A stretch of 64,000 nt of DNA from Osedax fenrisi (GCA_964019155.1 OZ025243.1:6638365-6702364), one strand, 5' to 3'. Counted from the first letter of the stretch, positions 40,397 through 54,310 are shown. Translations and numbers: made by a program. The notes: generated by a model from the letters alone, not told the origin.

Positions 40397-42070
40397 GGCT
40401 CCATCTATTTGTCCCTCTAGTTTAGCTGTTAGAGTCCACTATATGGCACCATATACTAATACAGATTCAACTGCCGCTCTGAAAAAAATTCTTTTTAATT
40501 TGTCGGGCATCTTAGATTTTCAGATTTCTTGCATACTATTTAGTGCTAACCAGGCTTTTGCAATTCTTATTTGAATATCCTTTTCTGTTGACCCGATGTA
40601 GCTCCCAAGATAGTTGAAATTTTCCACTTTTGCAATAATGTTACCATTTATTCTGTTTATTGTGATATCATCGGAGTCAGAATTTTGATTTAATTTCATG
40701 TATTGAGTTTTTTAAGTATTTATACTTAGTCCGATTTCATTTGATGTTACTTCTATTTGATGTAGCAGAGTATTTGCTATTTTCATATCATTTGTTGTGA
40801 TTTCTATATCTTCAGCATAATCAATATCACTTATGTATGTGACCGGATAACGTCTACTTCTTCGTTCAGTTAGTGTGAAACCTAATTCTGCGTTGAAATC
40901 TATATAATTCTTAAGAATATAATCGAGACATGATATAAATAGGAAGGGAGCAAGAGTATCTCCTTGCAGTACCCCAGTGGTAATCTCGAAAAAGGCAGTA
41001 TCACCATAGGGAGATCTAACCATAGAACGAGTATTTCTATATAGCATCATTATAGCTTCTATAGTTTCTGTTGGAATCCCATATATTTGCAGAATTTGCT
41101 TCATCTTATTTCGTTTGATAGAATCGAATGCTTTTGAGAAATCTATGAATAAAAGTGTTAATGGTAGGTTTTTTGATTTATCGAATTGTTAAAATTTGTC
41201 CTGATGTAGATCTATTTTTCCTGAAACCATTTTGATTCTTCCGTAGAATAGGATCTATTGTTGGTCTAATTCGGTTTAAGATCATTAGATTAAATATTTT
41301 GGCCGCAATTGATGTAAGTGTTATTCCCCTATAGTTTTTTTTAGAGATAGATTTCCTTTTTTAGGGAAAGGCAGTATACATCCTTCTCTCCATCTTTCTA
41401 TAGTTTCTTGTGAATATACACTATTGCATGATTCTAGTAAGAAAAAGTCTTCTAGTTTCCATACTTCTGCTGGTATTTCATCTAGCCCTACCGCTTTTCC
41501 ATTTTGAATACTTTTTATAGCTTTAATTAGGTGATAAGCGGTGAATAATCCTGCCTTGATATCTAATTTAGTAATGTCTTGGTCTGATCTTTCATTTATG
41601 TCATCGTTTGTTGACATTGATGTTGGTTTGCCTAGTAATTCTTTAAAGTGATCATGCCATAGCTTTATACGTTCTTTTTCGGAATTTGCTTTAAGTTTGG
41701 CTTTGTTGGACTTCTTCCTACCACTAACTTCATTCACTGTTTTCCATGCGAGTGCAGACTTTTTAAAACTGATTGCATCTTCAATCTCTTCGATCTTTCG
41801 TGTAACATATTCCTCTTATTCTCTTTGATACATGTTTGTGAGTATATTTTGAGCGTCTACGAAGTTTTTTATGTTTCTTGGTGAAGGATCTATGTTTTTA
41901 AGTTCTGCTGCCTGATGAAGAAGTTCACGTTTCTGACAGATAAGCAGCGTTTCCCATGGTAGAATCTTTATAAGTTTTGGTTTTAACGGGATTATATTTT
42001 CAGCAGCTTCTTTGCATGCTATCTCAAAATAGTTATATCTTGTATTTGCACTTACATCTATTGGTTTAAA
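40397..42070 (-). pseudogene. RTE-like LINE (type C), RT region
   Basis: Minus-strand order: linker (NYFEIACKEAAENIIPLKPK, ALAWKTVNEVSGRK), ORF 41,737-41,321 (RIKLWHDHFKELLGKP, AVGLDEIPAEVWKLED, ERWREGCILPFPKKGN), then GLRRISDR-type block in shifted frames, ORF 41,104-40,712 (QILQIYGIPTETIEAIMMLY, TTGVLQGDTLAPFLF, DYAEDIEITTNDM with catalytic YADD changed to YAED). It ends at FRAAVESVLVYGAI near 40,440. The 3' terminus is missing, which is unusual for LINEs and implies later deletion. Confidence 0.75.
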
Positions 42071-42129
42071 TTATTGGACGGTTTTATATCTACTTAAAGC
42101 ATATATATCGTATGTACGTCCTTAGGTTA

Positions 42130-42700
42130 AATCTGCTTCTTCCGTTTGGAATCCAGATCCATTGTATATCACTAATTATAATCACATTGAAAATATTCAA
42201 AAATATTTCACCTAACGATTATTTGCTAGATGTAATATTCCCAAATGTTCTTATACCGATAGACTTATTTTTCTGAATATTAAATCATTATCACTTCACA
42301 GGATGGTATTAACATAAAATATACTGAATGGATTTGTGGATATCGATATCCTACGATAAGAACATTTGGGAATATTACATCTAGCAAACAATTGTTTAGT
42401 GAAATATTTTTGAATATTTTCAATGTGATTATAATTAGTGATATATATATACAATGGATCTGGATTCCAAACGGAAGAATCGACCCTGACAAGATATTCG
42501 ACGTATACAGCAATATATGTATAGATGGAGTGCACAACATAATATAAAGATACTATGCAGAACTAATGCACACCTTAATTACTTCGGCAATCTATTGACT
42601 GGAATTCGCTCCCCATAAATGTTACATCCCATAAATCAATAGTCGGTTTCAGTGACGCATTACAAAGTGCGTTGTATTAATACGTAAAAGGTCGTTGATT
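42130..42700. mobile_element. CR1-like LINE tail duplicated head-to-head
   Basis: The plus strand from 42,130 reads SVWNPDPLYITNYNHIENIQ and FARCNIPKCSYTDRLIFLNI. The minus strand from 42,535 reads the same protein block (SSVWNPDPLYIYITNYNHIE). A C-terminal LNYFGN...LP-type tail follows on the plus strand to about 42,700. Related to the thumb at 7,112-7,585. Confidence 0.7.
42137..42479. repeat. Long inverted repeat (arms ~117-124 bp)
   Basis: Arms 42,137-42,253 and 42,356-42,479 are near-complementary (a 6-bp TATATA indel and a few substitutions by eye), with a 102-bp loop. Both arms derive from the LINE RT tail. Confidence 0.85.
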
Positions 42701-43528
42701 TCATCTCGTCTTAAAAAAAATACTCATATTATTATTATTCATATATCTTTATTTTTATTTCATGTTTTCTCATAAATAGGGTGATAATCCCCTATTATAA
42801 TTGTTAGTTTAGCTCTGTCTTTGTGGCATACTTGTGATAAGAAATTTAGTTTTTTTTTGCGATTTATGATATGACTCGGGGAGTATGGGTGTCAGTATAT
42901 ATTCTACTGACTCTAGAATATTCCTATGACATATAAATTGATGTCCCTTTACCAGAAAGTGGAGTCGTCGCAGATCAAAAATCAGCTGAGTTACATCATC
43001 TATTATGCATACTAATTCATAACTAAACCTGTACTAATATGTTAATATTATGTAAATTGTAATATTATTTTACTTATGGCATGCGTAAACCACCACTCTT
43101 ATTGTAATTTATTAGTTATCATTAAATTATTGTTTCATGTCATTTTATGTGTTAACACTCAATAAACTATATCTATATATATATATATATATCTATAAGT
43201 TAATAACCTATTAAATAATAATATACTAATTAATTTAAATACAATATATAGTAATCTTATTATATATTAAATATTAGATATATATATATATATATATATA
43301 TTATTATATTATAAATATATTATATATATATATATATATATGTTATATATGTTTATTATACTGTATAATATAGTATATTATGTATAGTATATGTCATTTT
43401 AATATTATAAAAATAACATTGATCGGCAATTAAATGATTCAAACTTACATTATTACAATGCGTTTTACACTTTATTATGTTCGAACAATATAATTGGGTA
43501 TTATCTATGGATTATATGAATACTAGTA

Positions 43529-43571
<43 letters not shown>

Positions 43572-43785
43572 AATGAAATCAGTTTATAGACATACGACAT
43601 ACTATGTAGTATACATATGTAAATCATACGTCTATAGAGGATCAGTGAAAGCCTTTATTTGGTCGATACCTCCAATATGTTGATGTACATATTATAATAT
43701 TAATAAAAGTAATAATATAATAATATTGATTCGTGTGTTAGCATTCGTTGTAATATAATTAGTAAATGAAACAATAAAATAGAAG

Positions 43786-43824
<39 letters not shown>

Positions 43825-44249
43825 AATTAATAAAAATAATAAAACACTGTTCATGAACATAAGTTATCATCATATTTCAAACCATTACATATAAGTAAAT
43901 AATAAAATAAGCTAATAACATAATTGTATAATATTAAAATATATATTAGTAAAATATGTTACTTTATAAAATTGTAATATTGAGAAATTGTAAATAAAAA
44001 TAGTAAATTATTATAAATATTTGTAAAATAAAAATATATAAAAGTATGTTATAAAATTAAACTACTAAACAAAATTAATCATCTTTCAATAATACGTGTA
44101 ATGGCGCCACATTCCTATTAAATTACAGATGACTGTAAATAATACTAATAATAATTTTAAAAAAATATTTAAATAATAAACTAAACAAGATGAAAAACAA
44201 ATATAAATATTAAAAAATAAATATTAAAAAATATAAATAACTAATATTT
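42701..44249. other. AT-rich spacer
   Basis: (TA)n at 43,171-43,190, 43,279-43,340, 43,534-43,566 and 43,791-43,820. No gene. A short less AT-rich patch at 42,780-43,020 has no recognisable coding content. Confidence 0.4.
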
Positions 44250-46700
44250 ACTTATAAATATATATTTTAATGTTTTTTTTAGAATAAATACATTATTAAT
44301 ATTATTTTTTCGTAAACGATTATTAAACATTAATTCATTATATAACTTTGGTCCTTTAAAAAATATTGTATTTGTTATATATAAATTCTATATATAATTA
44401 GATCTTCAAATTTTAAAATATTATTATTTAAAAAAAAGGACCAGTATTTGTTAGACGTATTAATGATAATTTTGATTTATATATTATTTGTTTAGTAATA
44501 ATTCTTATAACTTTTTTCTGTAACATAATTAATTTGGTAATATTTGATTTAAAAGTATTTGATCATACTTCAATCCCATATGATAAATTAGATAGACAGA
44601 ACGAATTATTTAACAAATATAAATATTGTGGCACGTGCTATGGAGTACTCCATATCTATTAATCTTTCTAGATAGAGTATTATCAATTCGTCTTATAATA
44701 TTTCTATTCGTCTTATAATATATCTATTTACGAGATAACTTTTAATAAATAAATTTGTATCACCTTACAAACATATACATTATAATTTAGCAAGTAAAAT
44801 ATCATGATCAACTAGATAAAATGCTTTCTTGAGATCTAAGAATATTGTAGCTAATTTTTTTTTGAGATAGTCTATGTAAAATGAAATGCTGAATATTTAA
44901 TAATGATATTGTTGTATTTGATCTGGGAACACAACTATATTGATTTTTGTTAATAATATTATTTTGTTAAATATATATTTTGATAATCTATTAAAAATAT
45001 TTTTCATATTTGTAGTAAATGTATTTATTTGGATACTTAAATTAAATATATTTTTTAATGGTTCTAAAATATATTGAATAATATCTTTTATTAAGGTCAT
45101 GTCATGATTATTTATTTCTAATGATCTTTTTGATTTAATATCCTTAGTCACTTCAATTATTTAATCATTGTCAATTGGTAAAAATTTAAAATTAATACAA
45201 TTATTAGATACAAATTCTTTAAAATCATTTTTATTTATATTATTAATTGAATTATTTATTTTACTTCCAATTGGAGCTTTAAAGCTCGAAAAATATTCAT
45301 TAAATGCATTACATTGTTTGTACCTTTCATTCATTTTAATATTACTATTTATACAAGTATTTTATAATCCGAGTCTGCAGGTTTTATTATTTTATTTATG
45401 ATTTTCCAATTTTCTTCTTGTATATTTGAGGTACAAATATTTTTATAATAATTATTTTTTTAAATTTTAATATTTTTATTAATTTAATTTTTTAATTTTT
45501 TATATTTGCCAAATAGATAATGACAATTGTTTATTTTGTATTTGTGTATAATTTATTTTTCTTTTTTATTACATTTTTTAATTTATTATTAAGCCATGGA
45601 TTAAAATTGTGATTTCCATTATACTCATGTGATCTGAAAACAGATGATATAATTTTGAAATTATTAAAATTAATAACTATTTTTGTTAATATAATATCAA
45701 TATAATTAATTATAGAACAAGAGAGGTATTCAATGATGCAACATTCTATCAGTTTACTAACTTATATAAGTACACCTCCGCCTCTCGTTTTATTGGATAA
45801 TATTCGATTTTTTATAAAAAATATTATAATTAGGTAAATATATATATGGGTAATCTTTATCAGCCATGTTTTTTATAATAATATCAGATTAATGGGTCAA
45901 GTTATCGATAAATATTAATAATTTATTTATATTTTATTAAAACTTGGTATATTTAATAATATCATTGATAGGCTTGTATATTTATAATGTATTTTATTAT
46001 ATTCATCTATATTTAAAAGATTCATTTATATTTATAATATTTTGTTATTGTATTATATATTTTTGTATCTGTATTATTATATATTAATTTAAATTCATTA
46101 TGTATTAATTATACTTTATAAATAGTATCTAATGTACATTTAGCTTTAACTATTTTAAAACATTCTCTCTTTTGAATAATCTGTTCTATACTGTATTCAC
46201 TAGATATTCCTATTTTATTAAAAGATGCATTTTCTAATTTATATGCATTCTTGATTAATATTGATTTTGATTCTTTAGAATCAAGTATAATTTCCATCGG
46301 TCTATTTTTAGATAAATGTGTTATATCATTTTTATTAAATTTACCAATTCTATAATATTTGATAAATATTGAAATTCAGAATTTTCTTTAGAATGTGTGT
46401 CATTGAATATCTGTTATTTTAAATTGTAAAGAATAATATTTTTTTATACAATTTACATTATTGGTTTCAGATATATTTTTATTGACTGATTTAATTATTG
46501 TATTTTCGATAGTTTTTCTAAGTTTTTATTAAATATATTTGCATATCACTCTGTATCATTACATTTATCATTATTAATGTTTAAACTATTTATTATAGAT
46601 TTCAATTCTGTGATATTATTTTTAAATCATTTAAAATTTTACTATTTACATTAATTACTGATTTTATATGTTCATCAAATAGTCTCAGACAACTCTAAAT
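44250..46700 (-). pseudogene. CR1-like LINE, heavily decayed
   Basis: Minus-strand traces in order: ORF1 (46,700-46,109; C-terminal LDSKESKSILIKNAYKLENA, KIGISSEYSIEQI), endonuclease (about 45,900-45,600), RT linker (ENWKIINKIIKPADSDYKIL near 45,400), RT entry (ORF 45,151-44,897: KSKRSLEINNHDMTLIKDII, PLKNIFNLSIQ), catalytic and thumb traces to about 44,250 (RLIYHMGLK-like, NSLNNELMFNNRL-like tail at 44,330). Extremely A/T-biased and full of stops, so among the oldest copies. Confidence 0.55.
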
Positions 46701-46753
46701 TAGACATTCTATTTGCCATATTTTATTTCGTATTAATTTATAATATATAATGG

Positions 46754-46997
46754 CCCTGCAAACAGTAATAGCAGCATAATAGCAGCATAACAGCATATGT
46801 TAGAGGCTCAAATGTTTACATTATGCTATTATGCTGCCATTATGTTGCTATTAAATGTATATTATGCTGCTATTTATTTGTCATGCTATTATGCTGCTGT
46901 TATGCTGCTATTTAAAGTATATTATGTTAATATTATGCTATTATTAATTTTAAAAGTATATTATGCTGCTATTATGCTGCTATTACTGTTTGCTGGG
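46754..46997. mobile_element. MITE, 244 bp, AGCAGCATAAT-type terminal repeats, copy a
   Basis: Ends CCCTGCAAACAGTAATAGC (left) and CCCAGCAAACAGTAATAGC (right, complement), continuing AGCATAATAGCAGCATAA on both sides. TIR length at least 36 bp with one mismatch. The interior has more TATTATGCTGCTATTA copies. No ORF other than repeat-encoded. No clear target duplication seen. A second copy is at 48,680. Confidence 0.8.
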
Positions 46998-47417
46998 GTA
47001 TTTAATACTTAAATAAGCAAATTAAACAAATATATATATTTAACTCTATTTGATAAATAAATAAGTATGTATAATTAATATATATCTATATATATATAAA
47101 TAAATACTGATAATAAATAATGTAAATAATATACACATAAACTGTTATATAATTTGTATATATAATATACAATGTATTCACTATTAAATAAGCAAATTAA
47201 ACAAATATATATATTATTATAATACATGATACATATATAAATATGTGTAATTAATATGTATATAAATACTGATAATACATTTTGGAAATACTATTAACAT
47301 ATAATGTTATATATAATATGATAAATAACTTAACTGTATTGTTTACGGTTGATTGCGTTTATAAACAAGTCCGTTCACTATGAATGCTAACACATGAATG
47401 ATACATGGTATACCATA

Positions 47418-47475
<58 letters not shown>

Positions 47476-47787
47476 TAATGATATTTAATGTATTGTGTAT
47501 ATTATATTATTATATTATTAAAAGGATTTAAATAATAATTTTATATATGATTTTATATACTAATTTAAAATAGAATACATTATATATAACAATTATTATT
47601 ACATAATATGTAATCTTACACATTATAATTATAATAAGTTATATATAATTTAATATGATATTTGATTCTAACCAAAACTATCATCTATACAACTTCTACC
47701 TGGTACAATAAATTTACTGTTTACACACTTTCTTTCAATATATAACTATTATTAATAAATGTGAAATATTATAAACAATGTTGAATA

Positions 47788-47826
<39 letters not shown>

Positions 47827-48135
47827 GATTACACTGGTCGTCACTTGAACAACACTTCTCAGAGGTCATGATTATGTTAACTGATTCTAGACTAGTTTTT
47901 CACACTGCTGTCAGATATGTAATTAGTTTTTTCATATCAGATCACTTTTTTTTTAAACTTTTTTAAATTTGTGAATAAATCATAAATATATGAAAAATAA
48001 AGAATTTAACGGAAATGTAATGAATTTATTTCAATAGTATTTGGTATATTTTAATGCTTAATAATTCAAAATAATAATGTACATAGATAATAATATAATA
48101 ATCATTGATTAAAAGATTATTTCAATGATATGGTT
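46998..48135. other. AT-rich spacer
   Basis: (TA)n at 47,419-47,472 and 47,792-47,818. A tandem-like duplication: GCAAATTAAACAAATATATATAT at about 47,017 and 47,188 with similar flanks, roughly 170 bp apart. No gene. Confidence 0.5.
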
Positions 48136-48139
48136 CTAT

Positions 48140-48620
48140 TTTAAGTATTTTTCTTTTTTAGACTTCAACATTAATCATCTAGGATGTTAATAGTTACATT
48201 TCCTTGATACCTACCTTCCATTGACAACATATCCTGAATAAAGCACTTTCCTTGTTCTTCACTATAGTCAAAACAGTTACCAGGAAAATAGTCTAGATGT
48301 ACACTGATAAAATAAAGCTTTACGGATATACGAGATCAAATATCTATAAAACATAAAAGAAAGTCTTCCACAATATTTACATATTCTGTACATCTATAAT
48401 TTTTGAGAAAATATTTAATAATTGACATTAATGCTAGTAAGATCTTAATTAAATTTGTCTCGTGAATAAATCAAAAGTTGTATTGCTCATTAAATTCTAT
48501 TTGTTTGTCCATTATAAATTCCATACTTAATAATATGTGGAAATTTTGTTGTAAAATCATGTCCCTCCTTATCCAATGCTTTTACAAAATTCTTAATTAA
48601 TCTAAATTCAATATGTACTA
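48140..48620 (-). pseudogene. Decayed fragment of a widespread invertebrate repeat-associated protein family
   Basis: The minus-strand frames read LIKNFVKALDKEGHDFTTKF then PHIIKYGIYNGQ (48,600-48,490), NLIKILLALMSIIKYFLKNY (about 48,450-48,390) and HLDYFPGNCFDYSEEQGKCF, IQDMLSMEGRYQGN (48,299-48,190). The HLDYFP-N--D-SEEQGE-F-QD---ME-RYQG signature is one I recognise from many hypothetical proteins in invertebrate genomes. Its copy number suggests association with a DNA transposon. Its biochemical role is unknown to me. Two stops and frameshifts make it a pseudogene. Confidence 0.6.
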
Positions 48621-48679
48621 GGATATAATTAATTGATATATAAAATGCCTAGATTAATAAGCGATCATGACTTAGCCTT

Positions 48680-48800
48680 CCCAGCTAACAGTAAGAGCAG
48701 TATAATAGCAGCATAACAGCATATGTTATAGCATCAAATATTTACATTGTGCTACCATGCTGCTATTAATTTTAAAAGTATATTATGCTGCTATTATGAT
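48680..48800 (+). mobile_element. MITE copy b (left half only)
   Basis: CCCAGCTAACAGTAAGAGC, then TATAATAGCAGCATAACAGC and ATATGTTA match 46,754-46,800. The interior AATTTTAAAAGTATATTATG matches 46,948. The right TIR is lost after about 48,800, where a LINE begins. Confidence 0.75.
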
Positions 48801-48829
48801 ATTTAGAATTACGTAAGCCTAATAAGTAC

Positions 48830-50060
48830 TTTCGGAAGTACAAGCTGGTTTTATCAAAGGAAAAACACCACTGAGCAGATATTCAATTGTATACATATAA
48901 TTGAAAAACCCTTACAAAGCTAAAGGGACTTATATCATAATTTCATAGACTTTAAAATAGCTTTTGATATAGTCTGGTATGATTGACTCTGGTCTACTCT
49001 CAATAAATATAGAATTAACTTTAATATAACTTTAATGATACAAAATTCTACATGCCCAATCCTGTTTAATAATATCCAGGTCAGATGTTCAAACAACTGT
49101 TGGTATGAGACTTGAATATTATATCATGTGCTCTTCAATTTATTTATCGAAGTGATTATGGCTGGAATTCAAGTTGATCATATATCTACAATATCAATTC
49201 GTTGCCGAAATCTATCTACTCTCAGATTAACCTATGATATAGATTTGATAGCTGGATCAAACAATAACTGAAAATACTCTTCATCAAGCTGTAAAATAGT
49301 TATAGCCGGTATTGATTGCAAATTAGTGCAGAAAAGAGCAAGATATTGATTAACAATAACAACATAAATCTGCATTCCAACATCCAATTATATGGAGAAA
49401 ATCTATATGAAGTAGACCAGTTTAAATATCTCGGTGATAAAATTACAAAAAATGGCTCAATCGACCCTGAGATTAAATTAAGATTAGCTCAAGTTACATC
49501 GGCTATAGTAAAGCTAACTACAATCTGGAATAGTAAATATACCCGTGTCAATCTCAAATATAATCTCTATCGCTATCTAGTATACTAGACAATATATTGT
49601 CTATTCTAACATATTATAGCGAATCTTGGACTATAAGTGCCCTTTCAATAAAAAAAAAGTAAAGGCTTCGAAAATAAATCTTATAGAATACTTCTTAGAA
49701 TAACTTACATAGAAATGAAGATAAACGCGTATATTAAAGATGTGATGATTAATTGGTTTAAGTGGTACATATGAACCAATATTACAGTCCATCCGTCTAA
49801 GACAACTACAATGGTACGCATTTGCAATTAGATATAACAACCTCAGCAAAAATCCTCCAATGGATTGATGATATTAAAGAATGGAGCAAGATGATTCAGC
49901 CTTACATAATGTCGAAGCCACATGACCGCAACGAATGTTTACGGTATTTTATAATAGCCAGCTCATTGATTTCCCATACGATTCGCGAGTCAGGGGAATA
50001 AAGTAAAGTATGTACTATCCTTTGAGAATAAATTGTATTTACTAAACTGTAATTTCTGAA
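48830..50060 (+). pseudogene. RTE-like LINE (type D), RT C-terminal half
   Basis: Decayed RT entry (AGFIKGKTPLSRYSI; DFKIAFDIVWYD-like at about 48,950), a cleaner frame 49,316-49,588 (QISAEKSKILINNNNINLHS, YEVDQFKYLGDKITKNGSID), then a broken tail with SESWTIS, LQWIDDIKEWSKM and HDRN ending near 49,930. AATAAATTGTATTT and AATAAACT signals lie at 50,027-50,070. Same type as 52,504-53,470. Confidence 0.65.
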
Positions 50061-50096
50061 CTCAATAAACTATTTTTATTCTTTAATATTCATATA

Positions 50097-51449
<1,353 letters not shown>

Positions 51450-51540
51450 ACAACACAGCATTCATTCATCCCGCATCGCTCGTCGCGCGGTTAAATAAGG
51501 AGCGCGTCCTGTAATAACATCTCAGGTTACAGACGAAAAA

Positions 51541-52273
51541 TTGGCCACTGAGAAAATAAATAAACTTTTGAAGGCAAAGAAAACCACAATATTTGGAACT
51601 ATCAATGTACAAACTCTAAACAAAGAAGGTAAAATCTCCGAACTCATTGCTTCAGCCATAACAACAAGACAGGATGTTATATATATACAAGAACACAGAG
51701 TCATACACAATGATTTAATAACAGAAGAAGTGTTCGGGAAATGGAGATTACTGACTTGTTCCGCCTGGAAAAATACTGTAAATGCAGCTAATGGAGGATT
51801 TGGAATGCTACTTCGCGAAGACATATACAATACCTTATCCAGTATAGAGAAGATTTCTCCACGTATAATGACTGCAACTTTTCAAGGAAATCCACAAAAA
51901 CAATAATAACCTGCTATAGTCCGACAAATGTAAGTGATGAAACTGAAACAGAAAGATTTTATGCATATCTCTCTTCACTAACTAGACAAATTCCGAAACA
52001 AAATGTTTTGATAATAAGCGGTGACTTCAATGCCCAACTAGGACAAAATGATAACTGGAATTTTCCATACTCCTTCCATCAGAATACAAACAGAAATGGA
52101 AATATGCTGACAAATTATATACTCGAGAATAACCTGATATAATAATCTGAATACGTATTTCCAGAAACGACGCGGTCAATCATGGACACACACTTCTCCA
52201 AACGCTAGTAACTCTCAAATTGATTATGTTATCATTAACAGAAAATGGAAAAATATCGCAATAAACTGTAGAG
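51541..52273 (+). pseudogene. APE-type endonuclease of type C LINE
   Basis: The frame to 51,906 reads TIFGTINVQTLNKEGKISEL, DVIYIQEHRVIHND (catalytic Glu), SAWKNTVNAANGGFGMLL and SPRIMTATFQGNP. After a frame change: TCYSPTNVSDETETERFY, VLIISGDFNAQLGQND (GDFN core) and TNRNGNMLTNYI. After more breaks, a NSQIDYVIINRKWKNIAINC-type block leads to the hAT insertion. No ATG opens it; the frame starts at a TTG. Confidence 0.8.
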
Positions 52274-52289
52274 CCTACAACTAGAGGTC

Positions 52290-52440
52290 TGAATTTCAGA
52301 ACATTTTGCGATCTCGAGACTTTTTGAATATAATAATCATGATCTCGATAATTTTTGAATACCAAATGAAAATAAAAATTGCGATCTCGATACTTTGTGA
52401 TTACCATAATTTAGATCTCGAGACTATTCGTAAATATTTA
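52290..52440. repeat. hAT subterminal repeats, left end
   Basis: GATCTCGAGACTTTTTGAATA, GATCTCGATAATTTTTGAATA (the last base varies), GATCTCGATACTTTGTGATT and GATCTCGAGACTATTCG occur in a row, complementary to the right-end units. Likely transposase-binding array. Confidence 0.7.
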
Positions 52441-52503
52441 AAAATGATCTTGTTTCTAGAAAAAAAATATGGATTATCATTATTAATTAGTATTATACAA
52501 TAT

Positions 52504-53470
52504 ATCACACTCTAGTAAAATAATGCTAAAGATAATCGTGTTAGGCAAGGTTGTCTACTTTCACCCACACTATTCAATATTTTGCTTGAACAAATAATGA
52601 ACGATGCTTTAGATAATCATGTAGGTTCAGTAAATATTGGTGGTAAAATAATCACAAATCTGAGATTCGCAGATGACATAGATGGATTAGCAGGTAGTGA
52701 AACTGAGTTAGCCAATCTTATTAAAATAATCGACAATTCAGCACGTGCATATGGAATGAAAATAAACTCTACGAAAAGTCAAATAATGGTAAATTCTGAA
52801 GGTAGTTTCACATCAGAAATAAAAATAAATAATGAGCCATTAAAAGTAGTAGACAGTTTTAAATACTTAGGAGCAATCATCGACGATAAAGGTTCAAAGG
52901 CTGAAATATTAGCTAGAACCGGACAGACGATTGCAGATCTATCTAGACTAAATGTTATATGGTACGATAAGTCACTAAAACTGAAACTGAAAATCCGACT
53001 CATTCAGTCACTAGTCAACTCAATATTCTTATATGCATGTGAGACATGGACAATAACGATGGAACTGCAAAGAAAAATACAAACATTAGAAATGCGGTGC
53101 CTAAGACGATTATTGAACATATCATACAGAGATAGAATTACTAACATTGAAGTACGCAATAGAGTTACCAAAGAAATCGGTCCACATTCGGAGCTACTAG
53201 CAATGGTCATCGCGAAGAAATTGAGATGGTTTGGTCATGTGACAAGATCAAATTCCATGTCCAAAACAATTCTACAGGGTTCTATTGAAGGTAAGAGAAG
53301 ACGAGGTAGGCCAAAAATGCAATGACAATATCGTGAAATGGACTGTCTTGATATAAATAAAGCGATGAGAGCGGGATGGAAAAAAGAGAGGGATGGAAAA
53401 AAATTGTGAAGAAATCAACTGCGCCCCTACGGCATCCAAATGCTATGGGATAGGTAAAAGGTAAAAATAC
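52504..53470 (+). mobile_element. RTE-like LINE (type D) nested in the hAT, 5'-truncated
   Basis: Starts inside the RT with RVRQGCLLSPTLFNILLEQI, contains the ORF below, ends with RGRPKMQ, a stop, then KKSTAPLRHPNAMG, and a GGTAAAAGGTAAAAAT tail. Inserted near the hAT left end. Confidence 0.85.
52582..53325 (+). CDS. Reverse transcriptase C-terminal half, type D LINE (247 aa, partial)
   Basis: Catalytic FADD intact (LRFADDIDGLAG, 52,660-52,695), then AYGMKINSTKSQIM, VVDSFKYLGAIIDDKGSKAE, LVNSIFLYACETWTI, LEMRCLRRLLNISYRDRITN, EVRNR, KKLRWFGHVTR and ILQGSIEGKRRRGRPKMQ. The stop replaces the usual W-DNI continuation, which appears in another frame as QYREMDC. The N-terminal half of RT and the endonuclease are missing through 5' truncation. 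The clean frame suggests it is younger than its host hAT. Confidence 0.85.
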   Translation: MLEQIMNDALDNHVGSVNIGGKIITNLRFADDIDGLAGSETELANLIKIIDNSARAYGMKINSTKSQIMVNSEGSFTSEIKINNEPLKVVDSFKYLGAIIDDKGSKAEILARTGQTIADLSRLNVIWYDKSLKLKLKIRLIQSLVNSIFLYACETWTITMELQRKIQTLEMRCLRRLLNISYRDRITNIEVRNRVTKEIGPHSELLAMVIAKKLRWFGHVTRSNSMSKTILQGSIEGKRRRGRPKMQ

Positions 53471-53989
53471 AATATATTACAATTATAATTATTATTATAT
53501 TAATGACATGAAAGTATAAATTTAAAATATTTTATTTGTAATTTTTATTAAAAAAAATTAATTTATTTAAATGATTTAAAATATTTTATTAGTAATTTTT
53601 ATTAATACAAATTAATTTATTTAAATGATCAGGGCTTAACTTATTACGTTTTTTAGTGAGAATGTTCCCTGCAGTAGAGAATAATCTCTTTGCAGGTACA
53701 CACGTTGCCTGGGGCACTAGATATTTCTTGGCCAGGGATGCTAGAGACGGAAACTTTATTTCATGCTCTTTCCACCATATTAAAGGATCTTGGTCCATTT
53801 TTATCCCAGTCGATATCATGTATACATTGATTTCATCCTCTTCATTGTCCTAGTAGTGATACTTATAATAGGAGTTCCAATATATATTTAGGCACCAACC
53901 TCTTCATCATATTCATCATTAAGGCCCAACATATCATAAGCAGTCTGTTTTAAGTTTAATTTCCGCTTTTTTACAGGGATTACATGAAC

Positions 53990-54022
53990 CTTTAATAAAT
54001 GTAAAAGTATCGAATTTATTTA

Positions 54023-54054
<32 letters not shown>

Positions 54055-54310
54055 TATATAATATACATATATGGTACATATTTCATTAAGTATACTTATA
54101 TATAATAATAATAATATAGTAAAACGTAATATTAATACTAATTGTCGATTATTAATCGAATTATAATTAATTATGAATCAGGGTTTGATCAGGTATAAAA
54201 ATAATAATATTTGTTTTGGTGAGTTGTAATATTGCAAAATATGTAATAAATTATTATTAAATATATTATGCTATTTTATTAAATTATTTAGTTAATATAT
54301 AAATGCATAC
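53990..54310. other. hAT intron-like AT-rich sequence
   Basis: (TA)n at 54,027-54,050. Between two transposase exons. Confidence 0.6.

Noticed and set aside
46797..47012. 71-aa ORF rich in YYAAIMLLL
   Set aside because: Encoded by the TATTATGCTGCTATTA repeats of the MITE.
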